A stretch of DNA of 64,000 bases from the NCBI GenBank assembly GCA_025331445.1, contig JAIWNE010000063.1:1-64000 (forward strand), in the 5' to 3' direction. Each line of letters starts with the position of its first letter. Within the stretch, counting starts at the first letter, position 1. Under the pieces are notes generated by a model that worked only from the letters and a program-made list of their open reading frames with translations, was not told where the DNA came from and did no database searches. The position numbers and the translations under genes are program-made. This DNA comes from Blakeslea trispora (lineage: Eukaryota; Mucoromycota; Mucoromycetes; Mucorales; Choanephoraceae). Below, piece by piece: positions 33,499 to 44,074 of this stretch.

Positions 33499-35020
33499 TG
33501 TATAGAAAGCGTTTGATGCTTTAATTTTTTTGTTTAATACTTATGGTTAGACATTTGGATAATTGAGCTGATTCTGATTTGGCTTCCTTTTGGTCTTTTT
33601 TTCTCTCGTCTTTCCTGTCTTGCTTTTTTTTCGCTTTTTCACTTTTTCTTTTTCTCTCTTCTCTTTCTCGTCTTTTCCAATCTTTCCTTTTTTTTTGTTC
33701 GCTCTCTTTTCTTCTTTTTCTACATAGTTTTTTTGTTACATTTTTTTTCTATATCTTTTCTTTTCTTGATTTCTTTCAACTTTAATAAATAATGGGTAGG
33801 GTGGTTGGCACAAAATATCTCGTTAGTGGCATGTTGAACTATGATTTCAGACTTCTTTTTTAAATGCAAATTATGATCTAATGAATGAAATATCTAATCT
33901 TTTATAATAACACGATAAAACAACTCTACCTATTAATCAATGGTATTTTTTGACCAATTTTATATCGTTTACCTCTTGATTCTATTGTATACCACCTAAA
34001 GCATAGCAGTTTATCATCTAATGCTCATCTCTTTAATTTAATGGCTTACCTTTTTTATTGATATCTTTAGGAAATTAGCCAATCACATTCAAGTATTCCA
34101 ACTTTTATCATTTTAATAACCGCTCCCTAGGGTAGCCGTACACGCTTTTTATTTATGTCCTCTTTTTTCTTAAACCTTTTCCGAGATGGCCTTCCATCTC
34201 ACTTGCTCATGTAAGTCTGAGATGTCGACATGCACAACAGATGAGTAGTAAGAAAGTTAACAAGTACTCATAGGAGTCAACTAGTTTGCCTATAACAATC
34301 CTTTTTACATAGTTTAGAATGTATCTGAAGTATGCATTATAGCCGTTATACTCTTCTTACCCTTTAACGTGCTAAGCTCATCTTTTCACTCCACTTCTTT
34401 CTCGGCTATCTAGTATACAGAGTTTCGTGGGTCTTTTCTCAAAAAAACTAAAAGAATTTGTTTTTTTACAGAACATTTCTCAACGCGAATCAAAGATCAC
34501 GACAGTTTCATTGATTAAATGATGTGCTATATAGAGGTAAAGTATCAGACTCCACATCTTACTTTGGATATCTAATTTGCATGATTGTAACAATTCATAG
34601 GAAAAGAAGTATTATACAATCAGTTGAAAAGAATTATAAAGAAAATTAGATCATTCATCAACTGGTAAATCAAACAAACTAACAACGAATGTGAATGATT
34701 ATGATATGTCTAGTCAACCGAAAGATGTTATATAAAATTATAATATTTATCATGATGATTTCATGGTAGACTATATAGTCTCATAACTTTTTTTTATTTT
34801 TTAAAAATAAAATTTTTGAACAGCCAATAAAATTAGCGTATTTTTCTCCGAAAGTTTCCAAATTTAGAAAGTGCGAGTTAATAAGACTGAAATCTGACTT
34901 TATAATACTGCTCGAATATGCAGGAACTTTCTAGTCTTTTTAAGTCAAATCAATAAAAGACCAAATTCTACTTGTCATCAAAATCAAAAATTAACTTTTT
35001 TTTTTAAGAAACTATCTATC
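33499..35020. other. Non-coding stretch, pyrimidine-rich then AT-rich
   Basis: 33579-33785 is a T/C tract that yields a spurious Phe/Ser/Leu-rich frame. A dispersed repeat lies at about 34130-34340. The last 100 bases are the 5' flank of the recombinase gene. I see no gene. Confidence 0.35.
34130..34340 (-). repeat. Dispersed repeat, copy B
   Basis: Reverse complement of the repeat at about 24000-24200, anchored by TGAGATGTCGACATGC and the AACCTTTTCCGAGATGG block. Confidence 0.5.
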
Positions 35021-37537
35021 ATGCAACAATCATCTTCTGTCTCAAACGCTGCTTTGGAGTTCGATCTCGTAATGAATGTCTTGGCCATCAAGGTGCGTCC
35101 CAGTACAGTACTGGCTTACAGAACGCCATTAGAGCATTGGAAGGTAAGCTTTAACACAACCTTTTGTTTTGGTCCCTGAAATACGTCTGTCATTTCTTCC
35201 TCTGACACCTTCTATATTGTAGGAATTCTGTGATAACAATCGACACAGATTCCCTGTCAATCCAATGTATCCATACACTGTTGACCCTACCGAATTTGTT
35301 CTTGCTTTTTTTAAGGAATTTGTTTTGAAGCGCACTTGCAAAAAAAGTGTCTCAATGATGTCTGATGTTCGTGTGCAAAATGGTTTGAGGAATACCGAAG
35401 CCGTAGAAGAGGCTGAATCCTCTTTGTCTTTAATTCAAAGTAATATATAGCTTTAATATCTAATTGACTTGTGGTTATTAACTAATTCTTTAAACTAGTG
35501 ACAGAGAATGCTCCTTCAATAAAAGATGGCAAGAAGGTACTTGAAGTTCCATTGGGTATTGAGGCCATTGGAAAGTACAAGAAGGCTTTCATGTTTCTCC
35601 ATGAGTTCCAGTCTGAACGCCGAGATGTTCCATGGCCATCTCCTAAGAAGACTAAGCAATTGATTGACTTGCTAAAGAAGCACGAGCGCGATCTAATTTA
35701 TGATCAGGTCAATACCAGTGCCAACAGAGCCGCTCACTGTGTCATCCGTGACTCATACAAGTCAGGTGAATTCATAAGAATCTTGAAAGCTCTTTGGGAC
35801 CCTAGCAGCCGAACAAGCCTTAGAGAGATGTTCTCGATCTCTTCTCGTCACCACATGTTGCTTCAAGACCAGGATCTCAGAAACTTGAACTTTGCTGATT
35901 GTTTCTGTACAATTATACCAAAGAAACAACATAGAGGGTTTCAGCAAGCAGTAGCTCTGGTTTTCAGTTTGGATAAGGGTAAAACCTTGAAAGAAGGCGA
36001 GACAAAGTTCGCTTGTGCCATGCGCCATGAAAACATCTTTAGATGTCCTTTTAGTGCTTTTGCATTCTTGATGCTCAGCCTTCTTCAGGTAAGATAACAA
36101 ACTGATCTGCTGAATTTATTTCCAATTATCGAAACTAATTACAAAATATTAAAACAGGAAAATGGTGACTTTTTGAAAGATGAAAGATGACAATTTTGGA
36201 AGGTTTTGCGTGGACGTGCTGACCCTGAGAAGAGTATCAGTGGTACTCAACAATGGAATACTGCAAAGAGCGCACTGACCGATCAAGGGGTCTTTACTAC
36301 AAGAGTCACCCATGGTGGTCGTCATGCTGGTGCAATGGAAGCTGAGTCCTTGGGCATACCGCTAGACTTGATCAAGCGTGGTGGAGGTTGGAAGAACCGT
36401 CTTGGCAGATTGGAGACTCACTACTTGGGTAAGCTTCCTTCGCAATTCGCCAGAGGTATGGCAGGGTTCTGGGAAAAGCCTTTCTTCCTAGCAAGAAATA
36501 GTGTCAGCCCACCAGTCGAACTGCAAAGAATGATCTTTCCTTGGATCGAAAACTACTTTGGAGCCAACAATGTCGAGTGGATCACTGTCTGCGATCGTGA
36601 GATGAACGAGTTTGACGAAAACGAAGATGAAGACGACAACGTCATCAATGTGGAGGTTGAAGAAGAACCCGTTCAGTTCATCGAAGAAGATGGTCAGATC
36701 CGTGCTCAAAAAAGGCGTCAAAAAGGAAAGCAAAAGGCATCTCAAAGCAATGTCGATACGGCCAAAAGAGGATTTCTGCGACTTTTGATCCGATGCCGAA
36801 GAATCATTTTGCAAGATGCAGCTGTTTACATACATTTGTCCCGTCGTAACAGTTTATTGATGTCCAAGGACAAAATCTTTTCTTGTGCCCTCTTCAAGAC
36901 CTTTCAACAAGACATCCTGGTTGCCTTTAACAACCCTTCGCTTGACAGACTGCAAGAGTATGAAAATGCAATGCCTGGAACAGTCGACACAAGCAAAGAG
37001 CTTGCTAATCGAATTGGAATGGTGCACAACAAGCTCATCCGTGGACAACAAAAGCAGAAAGAAGAATTGCGAGACATAAAAGAGAAACTGAATCATTAGA
37101 ATGAACATAACAACAGCTTCAACAGCTTGATACATCAAATCATCAAAGATCAACGAATGATAATGATTCAACAGCAATGCTTAAACTCAAAGCTCGATCA
37201 CTTACTGGCGTTCAAGGCAGCTATTGACTTGGCCCAGTCATCATCTTCAACCACTCTCGCATCTCCTAATGTCCCCACCCCTTCCACTCCTTTAGCACCT
37301 TCCTTTCCCTCAGCACCTTCCTTTCCCTCAGCACCTTCCTTTCCTTCAGTACCTTCCTTTCCTACTACGAATATGCCTTTTTTCAATATGCCCTTTTCTC
37401 ATCAAAATATAGCCGTTCCTTCAATTCAACCTGCTCCTACCCTCACCAATCATCACAACCCTCTTCCTCGTTCTTCTACGCCTCGACCAAAGAAAAAAGG
37501 AAGATGGGTCAGCTACGAACCTCAAATCTCTAAATAA
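35021..37537 (+). pseudogene. Crypton-like tyrosine recombinase with Ndc10-like domain
   Basis: Exons 35021-35143, 35223-35439, 35499-36088 and 36158-37537 join in phase. The protein has an N-terminal SAM-like part (VRPSTVLAYRTPLEHWK). Next is a core with SSRHHMLLQDQDLRNLNFAD (first catalytic Arg region), then THGGRHAGAMEAESLGIP (His-x-x-Arg box), GGGWKNRL, and THYLGKLP..MAGFWEKP (likely catalytic Tyr). This arrangement is that of Crypton recombinases and the related Ndc10 domain II. The C-terminus has an acidic stretch, a basic patch (KRRQKGKQK), a long helix (KQKEELRDIKEK) and an 18-base minisatellite giving repeated PSFPSA. TGA at 36188-36190 (likely from CGA) and TAG at 37097-37099 (likely from CAG or CAA) interrupt an otherwise continuous frame. 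Element ends were not found. Confidence 0.75.
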
Positions 37538-37983
37538 CTTATGCATATGCTCTTAAATTTAAAATATACTTATCAAAATACATATATCTATGACATGAAT
37601 AAACTCTTGATTGCTCAAAATGCATGAATCGCATTTTGGTCTCTTTTTTTTTACTTCTTATAAAAAAAAAAGAGAGGCAAAAAACAACTTTCAATAAGTA
37701 AGGATATAACAAGTGATATAGAGTTACGTGAGTTGGCTTTTCTTACTTCGAAATGTCTAACATGGAGCTGAAGAATCTCATTTCATGAAGTCGATCATGT
37801 AAAAAAAACCTCAATTTTTTCTTACCCTGCGGGGCTCAGTACGGATTTTGGTTTTGTCTTTATTTCTCACCCAAAATGGAAATATACTTTGTTAGGAAAC
37901 TTTTTTCTTACTCCGGCCTATAGGTAAAAAGAAAATTTTGTTGGCTGTCCATATTAGGAAGAGTTTTACTAATTAGACCGTTA
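37538..37983. other. Intergenic stretch before the 5' LTR, possibly including its U3
   Basis: Contains TGTTAGG (about 37891) and TGTTGGC (about 37940), either of which might be the start of the 5' LTR. Neither matches the U3 of the 3' LTR. No gene. Confidence 0.3.
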
Positions 37984-38091
37984 CAGTATTTCCCATAGTA
38001 TAAATAGAGACAGAAAACATATATCTGAATAAGACATCTTTCTTTTGGTCTGATTGACTTTTTATTGTTACAAATTAGTGAATATATCACA
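37984..38091 (+). repeat. 5' LTR, conserved R-U5 part
   Basis: 108 bases from CAGTATTTCCCATAG to GAATATATCACA, nearly identical to 47873-47981. It includes TATAAATAGAGACAG. Upstream of it the sequence no longer matches the 3' LTR. Confidence 0.8.
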
Positions 38092-38153
38092 TTTTTTTCA
38101 ATCAAGATACTCTCTGTTCTTTGTCTCTCTCTTCTCTCTGTTCACTACTAACA

Positions 38154-40420
38154 ATGTCAAACTCACCTGTCTCTTCCTCTTCTTCCGCAGTCGTAGATGT
38201 CGACATGGACGTCGTTGTCCAGGAACCTCTTCCTGTTGTTGCTGCTCCTGTTGTCTCTGCTTCTGTTGCTCCTGCCCCTGTGGTTGGTGTCTCTGCTCCT
38301 GTGGTTGGTGTCTCTGCCCCTGTTATGATGGATGCCTCCCCTCTTCGTCACGCCGTCAATATCCTGAAGGCCGAACTTGTAGTCTTGGGCTGCAAGTATC
38401 ACGGTGCCACTAAAGAAGCTGACCTTGCTGATTTGCGCAGTCAAATCGACAGTAAGAAAGCCGATTTGGAGGTGGTCACTCGCACTTTGGAGAGTGTAGA
38501 TGGTCCTGCTGTGTCTCCTGCTGTGGGTGCTGCTCCTTGGTCTAGTGCTTCTATTGCTGCTCCTGTGTCTTCTCGTGTTGTCTGCCCGTCTGCTTTGCCT
38601 TTGTTCCAATGGGAAGGTTGCGTGCATGACAATAAGTCGCGTATCTTTCTGGATGTGCATGCATGTATCATGTTCTTTGAGGATGTGATGCGTGCCAACA
38701 AGTTGGATTTAAACCAATATTACTTGCGGTTAGTCCCACAACTCTTGTCTTACACCGCTCGTCAGTGGTACGGACAATTCTTGTTCCAGTTTGGTTCTGC
38801 TTCGCCTTCATGGGGTGAATTCAAGGCTGCTGTCTCTTCTCGCTTTGGGCGTACGGTCCCACAAGAACAAGCTGACTGTTCTTTGTCCTTGTCTTGGGTA
38901 GAGATGTTGCCTGGTGAAGGCTTTGAGGCCTTCGTGGACCGCTTCCGGGACTTGTGTCGTCGTTCTGGCCCTCTCTGCTTGCCCTCTCCTGTGTTGATGG
39001 ACAAGTTCCAATGTGCTATACCTAGCTATCTGCTAGAAAAGGTTCTCTTGGCTCGTGCTGCTCTGCCTGAGCACGCAAGCTGGGATATTGACCAGTTGGT
39101 GGCTGTCTCTTTGCGTTTCATTAAGGACAGTGAAAACTTGAGTTCTCGTGGTTCTTTGGCTTCTGGTGATGGCGTTGACTCGTCCAAGTGGGCTGCCAAG
39201 TCGAGCGCTAAGGTGTCAAAACGTTCTGCTTCTTCTTCCTCCGATCGGTACTGTGAGTTGCACAGGGTGCACACTCACAACACCACCGATTGTAAGGCTT
39301 TTTCTGTTGTGTCTGTCGCTTTGGCGAATGGTGCTTCTTCTTCTTCGTCTGGTCCTTTGACGTCGGCCCGTCGCGCTGACAAAGGTAAGGGTAAGGAGAA
39401 GGAAAAGAAGTGTTTTCGTTGTGGTGCCTTGGGTTGATCCAAGGCACATCAGTGCAACTCTGCTGTGCCTTCGGGCAATCACCGTTTCGGGATGGTGTCC
39501 ATCTCTGGTTTTTCGCCGGCTGCCTCTGGCACTTCGTCGGCTGCCTCTTCTTCGTCTGCTGTTGTTGGCAAAGGTGCCAATGAGGCTTGGTTGTCTGCTG
39601 CTGGTGCTTCTGCTGCTGGCACTTCTGTTATTTCTCCTGTCGCTGCTGGCACTTTGGGTGCGAGTGGTTCTCCTGCTCCTTTGTCTGATGTTGAACACAC
39701 CAATGCTGCTGTTCCTGTTGCCTCTGTGAGTGACTTCTCTGCTTTGTCTGCTTTGTCTTCTTTGTCGTCTTCTTCGGAAGACGATATGGATATCGATGAA
39801 CGTGTAGTAGAGGCTGCACAGCAATGTAAGTTTGATACGGAATTTTCGAAACTGCCAGAGTATAAGTCTAACGCTCTTATCGTTTTCATTATTGTAAAAA
39901 AAGTTGCTGTGTACGCCTTGGTGGACAGTGGTGCCACTTTTAGTGTGGTTCGTCCTTCGTTCTTCTCTTCCCTTGGCCTTTCTCTTGTGCCTGCCTCTGG
40001 TAGTGTACAATTGGGACACGAAAAGTCTTCTGCGCCTCGTTTGGGGCATTGTAGTTTAAAACTTTTGTACAATAAAAAATTCTCAAATCATACTTTCGAA
40101 GTTTTCAATGCATTTTCTATTAAGGATAACGTACCTATTATTATTGGCTTGGATTTGATGCCTCGTTTGGGTATTTCAATTCATGGATTAGTTACTTCTT
40201 GGTTTGGCACTACAGGACTTAAATTGCCTTGTCCTATTGACCCTGAAGAAGTAAGTAATGCAGTCAATGCTAGTCCAGTCGTTACTTCTACAGAAAGATT
40301 GCATTATATGAATCAGTTACAGCCATTGCTAGATGCCAATGCTAATATTGACCTCAAGTCTACTTTTTGTACGCTGCCTAATGCTGTAGTCGACCTTGAG
40401 ACCAAACCAGAAATGACTGC
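38154..40420 (+). pseudogene. Gag and protease of the chromodomain Ty3 element
   Basis: MSNSPVSSSSSAVV opens a low-complexity Ser/Val/Pro region with SAPVVGV repeats, then a helical capsid-like part (YYLRLVPQLLSYTARQWY, EGFEAFVDRFRDLC). The zinc knuckle KCFRCGALG-stop-SKAHQC has the CCHC spacing, with TGA (39436-39438) at a position expected to be Trp or similar. The frame continues without shift through a Ser/Ala-rich linker to an aspartic protease (YALVDSGATFSVV, then VPIIIGLDLMPRLG). It runs to the start of RT at EMTA, where an LTR-type insertion begins. ATG 38154 is the first after the LTR. Read-through of the TGA is conceivable but not shown. Confidence 0.8.
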
Positions 40421-41085
40421 TGTTGTGAACATTTAGAATCTATATACTGATTACGAAATAAATGATACAAAGTATTTGTTATAATCCAATAAATCACATT
40501 GAAATAAATCCAAGGAATTAACCAGACTAAAGATAATGTTTTATTTACTTCAAAATTGATGTGCTATTTATACTTTTCATGAAGATGATATTTCAACTGA
40601 GATTGTAAAACTTTTCTAGAAGCTTGTAGATGATTATGATAATAACAACGAATCGAATGAGAGATGAATGATGACAATCTTGTAAAGAAGAATTACTAAA
40701 ATAGAATGATTGGCCATCTGTACCTTAAACCCAGTAACTGGTAAATTATTGGCAAGATGTCAGTCCTGACCTTGAATGAAGGTTTATCCGAATTGAATGT
40801 CAAATGAAACAAGCTGAAGTCGAATTAGAGAATGGTTGTGGATTCATAAGTGGCTAAATACTTGATCCGTACTTTATGAATACAACAGTATTATTATACA
40901 TGCTATATCTGGACATAGAGTCTAGAATAGAACTAGAGTAACTGTAATAGATCAATGTCTACTTCATCTATCTATCCTTTAGAGATCGATTCTAATATGA
41001 TGCTAACTTGAGAGACAAATTGGATCATATATCAAATAGACCAATTGGCTCTCGGGACTCAGGCCTTATCGATGTGGATAAACTA

Positions 41086-43729
41086 TAGTGCTACCGAATT
41101 TAAAGCTCCTACATTTTGTCAAAACTTTGAAGTTTTTCACAGCATCCCAAACTAAATAAAATACAATTCTAAAGCGATAACATTGTTCGTTGATCCTTTT
41201 TGAACTAGTTTATCGCCTCAGTTTTATTTTTCCTCTGCAAAACTTTTGTGCAGTAAGGTCTCAAAGTTTGGCGGTTTTTAAATTTTTTGGCTGAGGCATA
41301 GTGGGGAGAGGTCAATATTGAAAAGAGCAGGCATACCTATAAAAAAAATTAAGTACCGCTTTTCGGGGATTTAAATAATAGCCAGCCAATTAGAAAGCTA
41401 GGCTATTTTTATATCGCGTTCGTGTAAATATTAATTCGCGTCTGTTCGTGTTTGAGAAACCGCCTTTTGTTTACATTTACTATTGTTAACTATGCCTCGA
41501 TTAAGCAAAAGAGCTCAACATTTCAAATCCCAAAAGAAAGACGAAAAAGGAAAACTTGTGAAGAGAGATGAAATTTCTGTTGAAACCTCAACAGTTGATA
41601 ATGTCGAAGATTGGCAACTTTGGCAAACTACCGTGAGCACCTCGTGCCTTGACCGCTTGCGAGACAACAACAGCAGCATCAGAAAGAGAAAAGGCCATTA
41701 TATGAAGAACTTCACTACCACTAAGTGGAGAAAAACCAAGGAAGCTCAAAAGGTAGATCCCCGAGCAACACTCTTCAACTTTGGGATTACCTTGGAGGAA
41801 AAATCACTTCCTGTTGCCGAGGTAGAGATGAGTGCCTCCCAAAAGGAGTTGATCTTGATTGAGAAGTCTTTGGACTCAATCAAAGAGATCAACAAGCCTG
41901 TCATGAACAAGAAACATGACGGAAGCTCTTTGGAGTCGTATAACTTCTTTCGTTATATGTCTGTCCAGAACTATTTCGCAAACAGACTTGCAGGATTAAA
42001 GAAGGGCAAAGCATCAGAAGAAGTTGCTAAGCATTTATGGCCTCATAACAACGAAGAATACCGTGCCAAATGGGCCAAGGAGTTCTTGGAAGCAGGTGAG
42101 CTTTCTGATCACTCTCAGGGCGCCCACATCAAGCGTGAGTTCTTCTTGAGTGACAACGATGTCAAAATGATGTCGTTGCAAAAGTTTAGAGAAATGAAGC
42201 CAGCTGAGCGTACAGTTTTAGCTTTAAAGCAGTACATCGAAGATGAAGTTGCTCCCTCTGTTCTCGGCGTTAGAGGCACAGTTTCGGAGTCTACTGTGGC
42301 CAAGTACCTCTATGAATGGGGGTACAGCTACCGCAAGAACCAAAAGACGATATTCTTCGATGGCCATGAGCGTCAAGACGTCGTAGAATATCGCAACTCC
42401 TGGGCCAAAAGAATGATGGAGTATGCCACTAAGTCGGAATTTTACGCTGGTGAAAATCAGGAGGAGATCTTGGAGCCCAACTTGGAGGTAGGCGAAAAAA
42501 AACTGGTCTTTGTAACTCAAGATGAGTCCACGTTCTATGCCAATGACGGCAAGGATACCCTCTGGATGTCAAAGGATGAAAACTACATCCGAAAGAAAGG
42601 GCCTGGCTCCTCCATCATGGTTAGTGAGTTTCAGTGCCCTTGTCATGGAACAATGAGGATCCGTGGTTGGAGCTCTAGAAAGCTGTTTAAAGCTGGGGAG
42701 AGCAGAGATGGTTGGTGGACAAGTAAGGATATGGTCGCCCAGTTAAAGGATCATGTCATTGGGCTGTTTGAAAGCTTGCACCCAGATTGCCGAGCTGTAT
42801 TCCTCTTTGATAACAGCTCAAATCATGGGGCTTACAGCGAAGACGCACTGGTTGCAAGCCGAATGACGCTCAATGAGAAACCATGGCCTTTGACTGAGCG
42901 ATATCAGTTCAAGGATACAACCATTGAACTCTCTTCTGGTCAGCTTTTGGAGCAATCATTTTTCTATGACAAGGAGATTTCATCCCATGACTCCAAGGGT
43001 AGACCTAAAGTAAAGCACGTCAAATACTTCAAAGGTAAGAAAAGTTTAAGTACTCTTATTATAATGTAACTTAGTTTGACTCATTGGTTTAAAGGTATCA
43101 AAAGAATTTTGGAAGAACGTGGACAATGGCTTTGCGACTTGAACGGAAAGACTTGGAAGATGCGCTGTGGTAGTCCCGAACCCGGAGTCAAGTCGATGTG
43201 TTGTGCATTGCATTTTCTGGAAAGCAGACCAGACTTTCTGGTACAAAAAACTGCATTGCAAGAAGTTGTAGAAGATGCTGGCCACATCTTCGAGCTATAC
43301 CCCAAGTATCACTGCGAGTGTAATTGGATAGAAATGTATTGGGGTATGGCTAAAAGAGAGGCCCGGCTTAGATGTGATTACACATTTAAGTCGTTAGAAA
43401 AGAATATTCCCGCGTTCTTGGATAAAGCTGGAAATATCGCTCAAATCAGGAGGTATTTCCAGCGCTGTATGAACTGTATCGAAGCATACAGCAAGCAAGA
43501 ACGCGGGAGAGAAGTGGCAGCTGATGTCAAAAAGTTTGTTGAGAAAAGATACCTTTCTCATAGAAAAGTAAAGATACCCAAAGACCTTGAGTAAGCTTCT
43601 TTTTTTTTAATAAAATTACTAGTAAAAATATCTATGACATGAGTTCAATCCCTGTAGAGTGCATTTTTTTTTGGGAGGTCAATATTGAAAAGATTTTGAA
43701 ATCTGGGAGGTTTAAGCTCAGTGGCACGT
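41086..43729 (+). mobile_element. IS630/Tc1-superfamily transposon, copy 2 (2.64 kb)
   Basis: The imperfect terminal repeats TAGTGCTACC..TTTAAAGCTCC and the complement of the right end (GGGAGGTTTAAGCTCAGTGGCAC) match at about 17 of 22 positions. They are flanked by TA on both sides (41084-41085 and 43730-43731). A direct repeat GAGGTCAATATTGAAAAGA lies near each end (about 41311 and 43674), possibly a transposase-binding site. It carries an intact transposase gene and is nested in the LTR-type insertion. Confidence 0.75.
41492..43594 (+). CDS. IS630/Tc1-superfamily DDE transposase, copy 2, apparently intact (680 aa)
   Basis: Exons 41492-43034 and 43095-43594 join in phase (GTAAGA..AAAG). MPRLSKRAQHF matches MPPLNARQKAF of copy 1 and decides the start. 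The N-terminal third is basic, the middle has HIKREFFLSDNDVKMM. The catalytic core has FVTQDESTFYAND (Asp near residue 345), AVFLFDNSSNH (Asp near 455) and CNWIEMYWGMAKREAR (Glu near 600). Unlike copy 1 there is no intron after YANDG and no nonsense codon, and Trp occupies the two positions where copy 1 has TGA. The gene product would bind the terminal repeats and cut and paste into TA sites. Of the DNA transposases here this is the best candidate for activity. Confidence 0.85.
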
Positions 43730-44074
43730 TATTGATATCTGCTATACCGAATCAGAATTGATGTGACAATGAAAATGACAAGATGGTGCTAAAGAATTTA
43801 TTAAAACAATTTTTTCTATCTTACCATCTCAGATCAGCTATGACCTGAGAGCTGAGTAGACTGAATATCTGAGACATGGTCAATGATATAGTGTTCCGTA
43901 TCCTCGATATTAAAATAGATTTCCTGATCATCTCTAGATGATAGAATCAGTTTATCCGACCTAAAAGATATAAATACCTAGATATTCCATAGCTATAAAC
44001 GACATCTTATCTTTCTCTAATAAACCATACGAGTTCTAAAGGATTTCTTTGATTCTTCCATTACCTTCACAACA

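Larger units (their letters stand above)
40421..44074 (+). repeat. LTR-type insertion in the pol gene (about 1.0 kb without its own insert)
   Basis: Begins TGTTGTGAACATTTAG and ends CCTTCACAACA. It is flanked by a perfect 5-bp duplication ACTGC (40416-40420 and 44075-44079). Removing it restores an uninterrupted protein frame EMTA-FQKPYPVPFAY at the RT start, which confirms both ends. It contains a TATA-like TATAAATACC (about 43968) and AATAAA. Its interior is split by the transposon 41086-43729. Orientation is inferred from the TATA box. Best read as a solo LTR of another family. Confidence 0.75.

Noticed and set aside
33579..33785. Phe/Ser/Leu-rich 68-residue frame
   Set aside because: A pure pyrimidine tract gives such a frame by chance.
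38092..38120. Self-priming (Tf1-like) primer site after the 5' LTR
   Set aside because: A 7-base complement to TGATTGA exists, but it does not lie at the likely RNA 5' end, so support is too weak.
39436..39438. Reassignment of TGA to tryptophan in this genome
   Set aside because: TGA also falls at CGA-like sites, TAA and TAG stops are equally common in these genes, and intact genes use TGG. Ordinary decay explains it.
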